Origin: Planctomycetes bacterium GWF2_41_51
Lineage (GTDB): Bacteria; Planctomycetota; Phycisphaerae; Sedimentisphaerales; UBA12454
Direction of reading: 5' to 3'
Assembly (NCBI GenBank): GCA_001825665.1
Contig: MHXZ01000105.1
Span: 1-44,075 of the forward strand
DNA: 44,075 nucleotides
Translations under genes and position numbers: made by a program
Shown here: piece by piece, positions 26,953-35,821 of the stretch
How the letters are laid out: every line of letters starts with the position of its first letter
Numbering within the stretch: the first letter of the stretch is position 1
The notes under the pieces: generated by a model
Database searches by the model: none
What the model was told of the DNA's origin: nothing
What the model saw: the letters and a program-made list of their open reading frames with translations, nothing else

Positions 26953-28389
26953 ATGCAAAACGAAAAGAACAAAAAAAAATGCAGCAATTTTACTAATAGA
27001 CGTGACTTTGTAAAAATGATGGCATCGTTCGGAGCATCAGCTGCAATAGCTCAAATTTACGGCTGCAAACAGCTTACAAAAAGCCGGATACAAATTTCAA
27101 AAAAAGATGATTGCGGCAAATACAATGTTCTTTTTATATCAGTGGACGATCTTCATGATTGGGTAAGTCCGCTAAATAATCAACACAGGCCAATTACCCC
27201 AAATTTTGAAAGATTGGCAAAGCGTGGAATGACATTTACAGAATCTTACTGCCCATCGCCTCTTTGCGGACCTTCACGTGCAGCGGTTTTGACAGGTATG
27301 CGAGCTTCCACGACAGGCCTTTATCAAAACACGGATGAGTTTTCAGAATTATTATCTGACGCCGAAAACCTTCCATTGTGTTTCAGACGCAATGGATATA
27401 AAGCAATGGGTGCAGGAAAAATCTTTCATGGTTATTTCCCTCAATATTGGGATGAGTCTTTAGAAAATGGCGCTCGCCTATACCAGGCTGGACAGCCCAA
27501 GAAAAACGGAACTGATCTTCCCGGTATTTTCGATTGGGGCCAACTCGATTGTGATGACAGCGATATGGATGATTACAAAATGGCTTCATGGACTATCGAT
27601 CGCCTGAAAAGAGATTATGGCAGTACACCGTTTTTCCTCGCATGCGGATTATATTTGCCTCATGTACCGTGGTATGCTCCTAAAAAATATTTTGATATGT
27701 ATCCTTTAGATAAGATTGTTATGCCTATAATAAAAGATAATGACATTGATGATATTCCGGCAATAGGCAAAAAAATTGCCCAAAAAGAATACTATGATGC
27801 GGTAGAAGCCACTGGAAAATCTCGCGAGGCTGTACAGGCTTTGATGGCTTCAATTACATTTGCAGATGCGCAAATCGGGCGCATTCTCGATGCACTCGAG
27901 TCAAGTCCTTATAACGATAATACAATCGTCGTTGTCTGGGGTGACAATGGTGTTCATCAGGGCCAAAAACAACATTGGCATAAAAATACACTTTGGAGAG
28001 AATCAACTCGTACTCCCCTGTTCATATCTGTTCCAAATAAAACGAAACCGGGAGCCAAATGCGATCAAATTGTGAGTCCTTTCGATCTCTATCCAACATT
28101 GGCAGAATTATGTGGAATCAAGGAACCAGAAGTTGTTGAAGGTCATAGTATAGTTCCCCTGCTGACAAATCCTGATTTGAAATGGTCTTACCCCGCTATT
28201 ATGAACAGGAAAAAAGGAGAGTTCGCGATTCGTTTTGATAATTGGAGATATATTCGCTATGCCAATGGTTCCGAAGAATTGTATGACGTTGCAGCAGACC
28301 CGCATGAATGGAATAATCTGGCAAATGTTCAGAAATATAGTTCAGTTAAAACTGAATTAGCAAAATTTATTCCTGCAACAGTGAAATAA
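26953..28389 (+). CDS. Sulfatase, iduronate-2-sulfatase-like (Tat-exported)
   Basis: A 478-residue type I sulfatase. The signature C105-G-P-S-R109...T114-G115 holds the cysteine that is converted to formylglycine. Metal ligands include D65-D66 ('FISVDDLHDW') and 'WGDNGVHQGQKQHWHKNTLWRES'. 'CGLYLPHVPWYAPKKYFDMYP' is typical of iduronate-2-sulfatase-like planctomycete enzymes. A twin-arginine leader 'NRRDFVKMM' (15-23) precedes C38 in 'QIYGC', a weak lipobox. Maturation would need a formylglycine-generating or anaerobic sulfatase-maturating enzyme, absent from the window. It probably removes sulfate from the glycan degraded by this locus. Starts 20 bases after the UroD-like gene. Confidence 0.92.
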   Translation: MQNEKNKKKCSNFTNRRDFVKMMASFGASAAIAQIYGCKQLTKSRIQISKKDDCGKYNVLFISVDDLHDWVSPLNNQHRPITPNFERLAKRGMTFTESYCPSPLCGPSRAAVLTGMRASTTGLYQNTDEFSELLSDAENLPLCFRRNGYKAMGAGKIFHGYFPQYWDESLENGARLYQAGQPKKNGTDLPGIFDWGQLDCDDSDMDDYKMASWTIDRLKRDYGSTPFFLACGLYLPHVPWYAPKKYFDMYPLDKIVMPIIKDNDIDDIPAIGKKIAQKEYYDAVEATGKSREAVQALMASITFADAQIGRILDALESSPYNDNTIVVVWGDNGVHQGQKQHWHKNTLWRESTRTPLFISVPNKTKPGAKCDQIVSPFDLYPTLAELCGIKEPEVVEGHSIVPLLTNPDLKWSYPAIMNRKKGEFAIRFDNWRYIRYANGSEELYDVAADPHEWNNLANVQKYSSVKTELAKFIPATVK

Positions 28390-28420
28390 ATAAACTATAA
28401 TAATCAGGAAACTTTAATAT

Positions 28421-29653
28421 ATGAGTAAGATTATAACTCACAAAGATAATGAACTAAAACCAACGATTGTCGAACATGCCGGGACAGATACAATACCCAA
28501 AATATATCTCGGTTCAGCAGCCGTAACAGAAGCCGGAACTTGGCTTGTAAGTTTTTCGAGAGCCGATGAAGACCGACATGGAAAAATTATTCCAGAACGT
28601 GTCTTTGTAACCAGAAGCACCGATCAGGGACAGACATGGCAGCCGAGACATTTAGTTTATGATGGCAAAGATAAAGGAGCGCGTCAGGCAGAGATGGGGC
28701 AATTAATACCTGTCCCGGGAAAATCGCGAATATACATGGTGAGCATTCGTCACACCGGATTTCGATTTGGCAGGCTTGTTTATACTTATAGCAATGATGA
28801 CGGCTGTACCTGGCTGGGACCAAATGGCCCAAATAGTGCATACGATATTAACGTTCCGCCATATACATACGCTCCCAAAGGGGATGGCAATCATTTGATG
28901 TCCAAAGGCATCTTTATGAGCAACGGTGAGTACATGTTGCCTTTTTCAATAGCAACCGACCCTGAACAACTGGACGAAATCGAATCAGAAGCTGTCTTTA
29001 TGATATGCGATAATCTATTAACCGAAGACAATCCGGCAAAGCTAAACTTCAAATTTTATCCCGCAGGCAAATCCGGAGTTAGAGTTCCGAAAGCAAATAA
29101 TGCAAACGCTTCTCTGGCTCAGGAACCGCACGTCGTCGAAATGTCAAACGGAACTCTGATGTGTACACTTCGCACCGGCCGGGGCTGCATTTACTATTGC
29201 ACTTCAAATGATTTCGGAAGAAATTGGACGGAAGCAAAACCTCTTGGATTTGCCGAAGGCGGAAACCAAATTCCTCATCCAAACGCTCCATGCCCGTTCT
29301 ATAGATTACGCAATGGAAAATACGTTTTATTTCATCATAACAATAATGGGTCTATTCACGGTGCGGATAATGTTTTTGATTTCAGGAAAAATCGCAGACC
29401 TCTGTTTATCTGTATTGGCCGAGAGCTGCCGCATTGCAAAACAGGCACTCAGCCAATTATGTTTACCTCCCCGCGATTTGTCAGAGATTCGGATGGTACA
29501 CCAGAGAGCATATTGCGAACAACTGAAATCAGCTGCTATGCGGGAATTATTGAAGATGAACGAGGCGTCTTTTTTATTCACAGTAATAAATGGGCACGGC
29601 TTGAGGCATTTAAAATTCCATATAATTTGTTAGACGATAGTTGTTTGTATTAA
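28421..29653 (+). CDS. Sialidase-fold (Asp-box, BNR) protein
   Basis: A 410-residue beta-propeller with at least three Asp-boxes: S66-TDQGQT-W73, S124-NDDGCT-W131 and S262-NDFGRN-W269. The block 'SLAQEPHVVEMSNGTLMCTLRTGRG' is typical of the exo-sialidase superfamily. No signal peptide is seen, so it probably acts in the cytoplasm, which is unusual for a true sialidase. The fold also serves other glycosidases and lyases, so sialic acid specificity should not be assumed. It lies between the sulfatase and the rhamnose mutarotase, and a second sialidase-fold protein is encoded at 32524. Confidence 0.8.
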   Translation: MSKIITHKDNELKPTIVEHAGTDTIPKIYLGSAAVTEAGTWLVSFSRADEDRHGKIIPERVFVTRSTDQGQTWQPRHLVYDGKDKGARQAEMGQLIPVPGKSRIYMVSIRHTGFRFGRLVYTYSNDDGCTWLGPNGPNSAYDINVPPYTYAPKGDGNHLMSKGIFMSNGEYMLPFSIATDPEQLDEIESEAVFMICDNLLTEDNPAKLNFKFYPAGKSGVRVPKANNANASLAQEPHVVEMSNGTLMCTLRTGRGCIYYCTSNDFGRNWTEAKPLGFAEGGNQIPHPNAPCPFYRLRNGKYVLFHHNNNGSIHGADNVFDFRKNRRPLFICIGRELPHCKTGTQPIMFTSPRFVRDSDGTPESILRTTEISCYAGIIEDERGVFFIHSNKWARLEAFKIPYNLLDDSCLY

Positions 29654-29690
29654 TGCAAAATATCTGAAATAAATTTACAGGAGAGATGCA

Positions 29691-30035
29691 ATGGCAATTA
29701 AACGATATGGCTGGGTAATCGGTCTTTTCCCGGAAAAAGTAGCTGAATATAAAAAGCTGCATATGTCAGTCTGGCCTGATGTGTTAAAAAGAATTAAGGA
29801 TTGCAATATTCAAAATTATTCGATTTATTTGCGTCAGCTTCAACCCGGACAGTTCTTTTTATTCAGTTACTTAGAATATACCGGAAGCAGCTTTGAAATG
29901 GATATGGCCAAAATGGCGGAAGACCCTGCAACCCAAAAATGGTGGGCGTTATGTAAACCGTGTCAGGAACCGATTTCAACAGCGAAACCAAATGAATGGT
30001 GGGCCGATATGGAAGAAGTCTTTCATATCGATTAG
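29691..30035 (+). CDS. rhaM: L-rhamnose mutarotase family protein
   Basis: A 114-residue cytoplasmic protein of the L-rhamnose mutarotase (DUF718) family, of normal length. Family landmarks: 'YGWVIGLFPEKVAEYKKLHMSVWPDVLKRIKDCNIQNYSIYL' with the conserved His of 'LHMSVWP', 'FSYLEYTG', and 'WWADMEEVFHID' at the end. It interconverts anomers of L-rhamnose or a related 6-deoxy sugar and is the best single clue to the sugar handled by this locus. A CAGGAG ribosome site supports the start. The next gene starts 20 bases later. Confidence 0.88.
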   Translation: MAIKRYGWVIGLFPEKVAEYKKLHMSVWPDVLKRIKDCNIQNYSIYLRQLQPGQFFLFSYLEYTGSSFEMDMAKMAEDPATQKWWALCKPCQEPISTAKPNEWWADMEEVFHID

Positions 30036-30054
30036 GTTTTTTAGGAAAAAAATT

Positions 30055-31095
30055 ATGAATTCGAGAGAACGAGTTTTGACAGTTTTTGAGCATGAAAAAC
30101 CTGACCGTGTACCGATGTGGTGCGGAGCATCAGACGAGTTTTGGCGAAAAGCAAAACAAAGTCTGTGTCTTGACGATGAATCTTTAAGAATCAGGTTTTA
30201 TGATGATTTCAGGCGAGTAACAGCACCTTACCGTGGAAAACAAAAACCTCTGATGCCAAATGCAGTTTATCAAACGCCATTCGGAATTGACAGGCATGGT
30301 TTAGGATACGGTCAGCCAATCAATCACCCGCTGGCCGACGCTTCACTTCAGGAAATCCATGATTATACCTGGCCCGATTCGCGAGATGTCGATATATCGA
30401 ATATAAAAGTTGATGCTCAAAAGTACAATAAACAATATGCCATCTTAGGCGGCGACTGGTCACCTTTTTGGCACGACGCTATAGATCTTCTCGGAATGGA
30501 AAATTTTTTGATTAAAATGCACACCGAACCTCAGATTGTTGATGCTGTTTTGGAGCATATAGTTGATTACTATTTTGAGTCCAGCAAACGAATTTTTGAT
30601 TCTGCTGCTGAGTACATCGATATATTTTTTATTGGCAATGATTTGGGCAGTCAAACCGGGCCTCTTGTCGGAGAAACACTTTTTAGACGATTTGTCCTCC
30701 CGCACATCCAACGCCTGGTTGATTTAGGCCACGCATATAAGTTAAAAGTAATGATGCATTGTTGCGGCGGAATTGCTCAGTTGATTCCTGCGTTGATAGA
30801 GGTCGGGCTGGATGGATTGCACGCTGTTCAAACATCATGCAGCGGAATGGATTTAAAAACTCTCAAGACAGAATTCGGCAGCAAGATTGTCTTCAATGGA
30901 GCAATTGATTCACACCATATTCTTATAGATGGCACACCGGACTACGTAAGACAAAAAACATGCGAAATTCTGGACATTATGAAACCCGGCAGCGGTTACA
31001 TTGCAGGAGCCAGCCACGATACAATTTTAGAGGAAACGCCGGTCGAGAATGTCTTAACTATGTTCGATACCATTTATGAATATGGAATTTATTAA
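30055..31095 (+). CDS. UroD-superfamily protein with HxC...H metal site
   Basis: A 346-residue protein of the UroD/MtaA-CmuA superfamily: 'MNSRERVLTVFEHEKPDRVPMW' start, 'IFFIGNDLGSQTGPLVGETLFRRFVLPHIQRLVDLGHAYKLKVMMHCCGGIAQLIPALIEVGLDGLHAVQ', and 'GSKIVFNGAIDSHHILIDGTPDYV'. H235-C-C237 matches the metal motif of methylcobamide methyltransferases. The third ligand is probably H321 in 'GASHDT', in place of the usual cysteine. The start at 30055 was chosen because a longer in-frame extension back to 29893 would overlap the mutarotase gene. Tight linkage to the mutarotase suggests a role on a 6-deoxy sugar, possibly demethylation, but this is untested. Confidence 0.85.
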   Translation: MNSRERVLTVFEHEKPDRVPMWCGASDEFWRKAKQSLCLDDESLRIRFYDDFRRVTAPYRGKQKPLMPNAVYQTPFGIDRHGLGYGQPINHPLADASLQEIHDYTWPDSRDVDISNIKVDAQKYNKQYAILGGDWSPFWHDAIDLLGMENFLIKMHTEPQIVDAVLEHIVDYYFESSKRIFDSAAEYIDIFFIGNDLGSQTGPLVGETLFRRFVLPHIQRLVDLGHAYKLKVMMHCCGGIAQLIPALIEVGLDGLHAVQTSCSGMDLKTLKTEFGSKIVFNGAIDSHHILIDGTPDYVRQKTCEILDIMKPGSGYIAGASHDTILEETPVENVLTMFDTIYEYGIY

Positions 31096-31191
31096 TAACA
31101 ATTTAAACAGATATACAATTTAGAATTATATATATAACCCTTTTCAAATAAAATAGTTACAACTTGAATATTTAATGTGTTTTAGCTACAA

Positions 31192-31240
31192 CTATATTGA
31201 TATTTTTATCTTTAAATCAAATTTTATATTGATATTTAAC
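31192..31240. promoter_or_regulatory. Two TATATTGATATTT operator-like direct repeats
   Basis: The word TATATTGATATTT occurs at about 31193-31205 and 31225-31237, 32 bases apart (three helical turns). The second copy overlaps the -35 box of the regulator promoter, a good position for autorepression. The reverse complement of the core appears at 23435-23445 in the divergent control region. Confidence 0.5.
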
Positions 31241-31257
31241 CTTTATTTGCTTATAAT
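31229..31257 (+). promoter_or_regulatory. Sigma-70 type promoter for the regulator gene
   Basis: TTGATA (31229-31234), 17-base spacer, TATAAT (31252-31257). Near-consensus, 48 bases before the ATG at 31306, within the longest gap (210 bases) of the plus-strand cluster. Confidence 0.7.
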
Positions 31258-31305
31258 AATGTTTGGAAAAAACATAACTTTTGAAATGAAGTTGGAGCAA
31301 ATACC

Positions 31306-32445
31306 ATGAAAGCAAATGAATCATCTTTGATAAATGGAACTTACAAAAAGATATCCGAAGATCTTAAAAACAACAATTATTCCATCGGCACAAAACTTCA
31401 GCCGATTAGGTCTTTGGCAAAAAAATTTAATGTTTCTTATTTAACAGCACAGAAAGCAATAAAGGCATTGCAGTTACAGGGAACTCTTGAAGCAAGGCCG
31501 GGAGACGGGTTGTATGTAGTTGGAAAACCGGTATCGCTTACAGATAATGTGTTGGAATTTATCAGCAAAAATGATTCTTCCAAAAATACTGTGGAACGTA
31601 AACGCAGGGATACGTACTGCATAGGCGTAGTAATGCCATTCTGGCTTTCAACTTACGGAAGTACGGCGATATACGAAATAGTAAATGGGTTGGTATCAGA
31701 AGGCGACAAGTTAAATTGGCCAATTGAGCTTATTCACAACTCCGGCAATGAATCAGAGCTGCCGGAATTTCTCGAAAAAATAAAACGTCGTAATTTTAGC
31801 GGGATAGTATGGCTTCAGCCGTTCCTTTCGCACAAAATGAATCTTATGAGGCTTGCCGATTTCGGATACGATGTTGTTATTACTGGACGCAATTTCAAAG
31901 ACCTCCCTATTAAATCTATTCTATTCGACCATCAGGATATGGCCAAAAAAATTGCAGACCATTTCGCTGAAATTAACGCAAAAAAAATTGTAATGTTCAC
32001 TGGCCCGATTGAAGGATTTATTACTGATCCCTATTCTGTTGAAATTGTAAACGCTCTAAAATCAGAATTTGAAAAAAGAGGCGGCACCCTTCCAAATGAG
32101 CATATTTGTCAGGCCTTTTTATCTAACAAACACGATTTGATAATTGAGGATTTTATAAAAAATAATTCCGATATGGAAGGCATGATATGCCTTCACGAAT
32201 ATTTAAAGCCGGACATCGAAAAAGCAGAACGAAAGGGATATTTAAAAACTAACCGCAAAATCTCAATGATAGACATATCCTACACCTTCTTTAGAGAGGT
32301 TCACAATATGGAAAAAGTTGAGATAATTGGAATGCGATGTCCGCTGGAGAACATGGGCAGGCTGGCGATTAAACACTTCGAAGAAAAATGGGTTGAAAAT
32401 AAAGTTTCAGAGCCGATAGATTTAAGTATTGAATTATTAAAATAA
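31306..32445 (+). CDS. GntR-type winged-helix regulator with LacI-like sugar-sensing domain
   Basis: A 379-residue transcription factor. Residues 1-75 form a GntR winged helix ('IGTKLQPIRSLAKKFNVSYLTAQKAIKALQLQGTLEARPGDGLYVV'). From about residue 102 a periplasmic-binding-protein-like LacI/GalR effector domain follows ('YCIGVVMPFWLSTYGSTAIYEIVNGL', 'FSGIVWLQPF', 'KKIVMFTGP', 'MEGMICLHEYLKP'). This is the AraR-type arrangement, typical of repressors released by a sugar. It has its own promoter with two operator-like repeats and probably controls itself and the divergent operons. A GGAG ribosome site supports the start. Confidence 0.88.
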   Translation: MKANESSLINGTYKKISEDLKNNNYSIGTKLQPIRSLAKKFNVSYLTAQKAIKALQLQGTLEARPGDGLYVVGKPVSLTDNVLEFISKNDSSKNTVERKRRDTYCIGVVMPFWLSTYGSTAIYEIVNGLVSEGDKLNWPIELIHNSGNESELPEFLEKIKRRNFSGIVWLQPFLSHKMNLMRLADFGYDVVITGRNFKDLPIKSILFDHQDMAKKIADHFAEINAKKIVMFTGPIEGFITDPYSVEIVNALKSEFEKRGGTLPNEHICQAFLSNKHDLIIEDFIKNNSDMEGMICLHEYLKPDIEKAERKGYLKTNRKISMIDISYTFFREVHNMEKVEIIGMRCPLENMGRLAIKHFEEKWVENKVSEPIDLSIELLK

Positions 32446-32523
32446 TTATTTCCCTTGGTTTATATTTCAATCTTTTTTTTATTTAAAGAGATTGTTCGTT
32501 TTTGTATTAAGGAAACAGTATCT

Positions 32524-34401
32524 ATGAGTTTGTCATCTGTAAGAACTGACCAGGAATTAGAATGGTATATCAGCATGGGGCTTAATGTTAATGAAGTTTT
32601 CAAACCTTTGGAAGATTGGAGACTGATAACAAACGGCAATCCCATTTCATCAAATCAATGTTATGCCGATCAGCCGTTTATTGTTCAAACAGACGATGAT
32701 TCGTGGTTGTGCACTGTTACAACCGGAAAGTCGCGTGAAGGCCAAAGCGGCCAGCATGTGATAAGCTTGAGAAGCAAAGACCACGGAATAACATGGACCG
32801 ATGCAGTCGAAATTGAACCCTCTGACGGCCCCGCAGCATCGTATTCTGTTACACTGAAAACTCCGACAGGAAGAATATACTGCTTTTATAATCATAACAC
32901 AGACAATCACGAGAAAATTATTGCAGATAAAGCCGCTTATCCCGACGGTTTTTGCAGGCGTGTTGATAGTCTCGGTTATTTCGTTTTCAAATATAGCGAC
33001 GATCATGGTAAATCTTGGTCGAAAAAACGCTACGTCATAAATGTTCGCGAAATGGAAATTGATCGGCAAAACGCATACGCCGGAAAAATTAGATTTTTCT
33101 GGAATGTCGGCAAACCGTTTAAATACGATGGCGCCGCTTATGTATCATTGCACAAAGTAGGAGGTTTTGGGCACGGATTTTTCACAAAAAGTGAAGGTGT
33201 ACTTCTCAAGAGCGATAATCTTTTGACTGAACTTGATCCTGAAAAAATTCATTGGGAAACTCTGCCGGAAGGCGAAACAGGTCTGCGAACTCCGCCGGGC
33301 GGCGGGCCTATATCGGAAGAACAAAGTTATTCGGTAATGAGCGATGGTTCTTTCTTCTGCGTTTACCGAACTGTGGACGGACATCCTGTCTGCACCTATA
33401 GCAGGGACAAAGGCAGAAACTGGTCGGTTCCCGAATATATGGCTTATACTCCGGATGGAAAGAAAATTAAACATCCCAGGGCTGCGAATTTTGCATGGAA
33501 ATGTTCAAATGGAAAATATCTCTATTGGTTTCATAATCATGGCGGAAAAGATTACAATGACCGCAATCCCGTCTGGCTTTGCTGTGGAAGCGAAATACAA
33601 ACTGCACAAGGCCTTAAAATCGAATGGTCTCAGCCGGAGATAGTCCTTTATTCAGATGACATTTTTAACAGGATGAGTTATCCCGACATGGTTGAATGCC
33701 GGGGAGCTTTTTATCTTACAGAAACACAAAAACAAACGGCAAGAATCCATAAAATCAACCCCAGGTTCATTAACAATCTTTTCAGTTTTAAAGAAAAATG
33801 TTCCATTACCGAAGCAGGGATAATTCTTGACATAACAAGCACAGGCAAAATGCCGGTACGAATTCCCGCCCCTCAACTTCCGGCTCTGACAGTTAGAAAT
33901 CCGCATTCACCTGATGGCTCCCTTTTAGATATGCGAAATGGCTTTACAATCGATATTTGGGTAAAATTTGATTCAATAGCCAAAGGACAGGTGATTTTAG
34001 AAAATATTAATGAAAATGGAAAAGGTTTTTGCGTTACAACGGATAATAATGGAACCGTTCAACTCATTTTAAATGATGGCAGAAGTGAATCTTGCTGGAA
34101 ATCCGACCCCAAGACAATCAAAGCAGGACATCTGCACCATATCGTAATAATCGTTGATGGCGGGCCTAAAATTATTTGCTTTGTCATAGATGGTATTCTT
34201 TGCGATGGCGACCGCTATCGCCAATTCGGCTGGGGAAGATATAACCCCAATATTACAGATTTAAATACAGGCGGTTATTTATATGTAGGCAAAAGCATCG
34301 AAGGCTATGTCAAATCTCTTAGACTTTATAACAGGGCGCTTATGATAAATGAAGCTGTCGGCAATTTTAGAGCTGAATTTATAAATTCAAAACCAATATA
34401 A
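32524..34401 (+). CDS. Sialidase-fold protein fused to a LamG-like domain
   Basis: A 625-residue protein with an N-terminal Asp-box propeller (boxes 'SKDHGITW', 'SDDHGKSW', 'SRDKGRNW'; 'SEEQSYSVMSDGSFFCVYRT' corresponds to the conserved block of the 28421 paralog). A C-terminal LamG/concanavalin domain covers about the last 180 residues ('FTIDIWVKFDSIAKGQVILENI', 'GHLHHIVIIVDGGPKIICFVIDGIL', 'GYVKSLRLYNRAL'). No signal peptide is visible from the chosen ATG at 32524, which has an AAGGA site upstream. An in-frame ATG at 32455 would add a hydrophobic-looking 23 residues, so export cannot be fully excluded. Substrate unknown. Confidence 0.75.
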   Translation: MSLSSVRTDQELEWYISMGLNVNEVFKPLEDWRLITNGNPISSNQCYADQPFIVQTDDDSWLCTVTTGKSREGQSGQHVISLRSKDHGITWTDAVEIEPSDGPAASYSVTLKTPTGRIYCFYNHNTDNHEKIIADKAAYPDGFCRRVDSLGYFVFKYSDDHGKSWSKKRYVINVREMEIDRQNAYAGKIRFFWNVGKPFKYDGAAYVSLHKVGGFGHGFFTKSEGVLLKSDNLLTELDPEKIHWETLPEGETGLRTPPGGGPISEEQSYSVMSDGSFFCVYRTVDGHPVCTYSRDKGRNWSVPEYMAYTPDGKKIKHPRAANFAWKCSNGKYLYWFHNHGGKDYNDRNPVWLCCGSEIQTAQGLKIEWSQPEIVLYSDDIFNRMSYPDMVECRGAFYLTETQKQTARIHKINPRFINNLFSFKEKCSITEAGIILDITSTGKMPVRIPAPQLPALTVRNPHSPDGSLLDMRNGFTIDIWVKFDSIAKGQVILENINENGKGFCVTTDNNGTVQLILNDGRSESCWKSDPKTIKAGHLHHIVIIVDGGPKIICFVIDGILCDGDRYRQFGWGRYNPNITDLNTGGYLYVGKSIEGYVKSLRLYNRALMINEAVGNFRAEFINSKPI

Positions 34402-34443
34402 TCCATACCATTTACAATAAGACTTTTATCTCAGGAAGAACAG

Positions 34444-35799
34444 ATGTCTAAATTAAAAGATTCGATGAATTCTACTATTTCTGAACAAATGCCGGTTCCC
34501 AACCGCGGTTCAGTAACAAGTTTTTTTTCAAGTCCATGGATTTACATCCCCGCAATCTATCTTCTCAGCGGTACAATTGAAGGCGGCCCTTTACAATATG
34601 GAACTGCCATAATGTATAAGGATATGGGATATGCAAATTCATTTATCGGATACCTTTCTTTGCTTAATATTCCCATACTATTGTCATTTTTATGGGCGCC
34701 CTACGTTGACAGTTGGGCGAGTAAAAGAAAGCTTTCCATTTTGTTTTTATTTTTAACCGGATTCATTACGGCTTTGATTGCGGTAACAATTCATTTTAGT
34801 ATTTTCTTTACCTTAACTTCTTTGACTGCATTTTTATTGCTGGCAGTTGTTTATTCCTTTTTTAAGATTGCAGCCGATGGATATTACATACGCATTCTCG
34901 ATCCAAAACAACAGGCCGCTTTTATCGGCATAAAAACATCTGCCATTCGTGTAGGTATTATCTGTGCCATTGCAATATTGATTAGAATGGCCGGTCAGAT
35001 AAACGTTTCTGCAGAGTCAAAAACTGCCGGTTGGGTATGGATGTATATCATTCTTTCGATTCTTCTTTTTGTCGGAGCAGTTTATAATTTCTTCTTTCTT
35101 CCCAAAACAGTAAATGACAAGGCAGTGAAAAATCCCCAAGGTTTCGCACTTTTTGCGGTATTAAAGGAATATCTCAAACAAAACAAAGCCGTTCTTTTAA
35201 TTATATATATTCTTTTGTGCCGTTTAGGTGAAGGTGTTCTGGTCAAAATGGCAGACCCCTTCTTTATGGACCCGTTTGAAAAGGGAGGTCTTAATATGGA
35301 CATCCCTTCGCTTACATTAGTCAAATCATTTGCCGGGTTTCCATGCACCATTATAGGCGGTATCGCGGGAGGCTGGATAATAAAAAAATTCGGCTTAAAA
35401 AAAACATTCTTAACTCTCGCATGCTGTATGAGTGTTCCGAACTTGGGATATTGGTATCTTGCAAAAACATTGCCGACTGCTGAAATCATTATTTTGGGCC
35501 AATCTTTAAACAGGGATATGTTTAGCGTCGTCTGTATCGAAAGTTTAGGTTACGGCATTGGCTTCAGTGCATTTTTCTACTATTTGCACGCTATGGCAAC
35601 GGGCTTGAACAAAACGTCTTTATTTGCAATATCGAGTGCCTTGATGGGATTCGGATTTTATATACCATGTGCAGTAAGCGGATTGCTTCAGGAAGCAATT
35701 GGATATCCGATGCTGTTTCTTTGTTCATTCCTGTTAGCTGTGCCGGGAATTGCCATGGTCAAATTTTTGCCGATGACAGTAAATAATACTGAATTATAA
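34444..35799 (+). CDS. MFS transporter (AmpG-like)
   Basis: A 451-residue polytopic inner-membrane protein with about 12 predicted hydrophobic helices. Blocks 'YLLSGTIEGGPLQYGTAIMYKDMGYANSFIGYLSLLNIPILLSFLWAPYVDSWASKRK' and 'GGIAGGWIIKKFGLKKTFL' match the major facilitator superfamily, closest in style to AmpG/PAT-type muropeptide or small-molecule importers. In this locus it is the only transporter and probably imports the released mono- or oligosaccharide. A CAGGAAG ribosome site precedes the ATG. The substrate is inferred only from context. Confidence 0.85.
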   Translation: MSKLKDSMNSTISEQMPVPNRGSVTSFFSSPWIYIPAIYLLSGTIEGGPLQYGTAIMYKDMGYANSFIGYLSLLNIPILLSFLWAPYVDSWASKRKLSILFLFLTGFITALIAVTIHFSIFFTLTSLTAFLLLAVVYSFFKIAADGYYIRILDPKQQAAFIGIKTSAIRVGIICAIAILIRMAGQINVSAESKTAGWVWMYIILSILLFVGAVYNFFFLPKTVNDKAVKNPQGFALFAVLKEYLKQNKAVLLIIYILLCRLGEGVLVKMADPFFMDPFEKGGLNMDIPSLTLVKSFAGFPCTIIGGIAGGWIIKKFGLKKTFLTLACCMSVPNLGYWYLAKTLPTAEIIILGQSLNRDMFSVVCIESLGYGIGFSAFFYYLHAMATGLNKTSLFAISSALMGFGFYIPCAVSGLLQEAIGYPMLFLCSFLLAVPGIAMVKFLPMTVNNTEL

Positions 35800-35821
35800 A
35801 CCAGAAAAAGGATTTTTAGCG

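Noticed and set aside
29893-30054. Longer N-terminus for the UroD-like gene at 30055
   Set aside because: It would overlap nearly half of the mutarotase gene in another frame, and the family's 'SRERVL' start matches ATG 30055.
13239-31095. HemE (uroporphyrinogen decarboxylase) function for the four UroD-like genes
   Set aside because: No other heme genes occur here, the sequences are closer to the MtaA/CmuA style, and four copies beside sugar genes do not fit heme synthesis.
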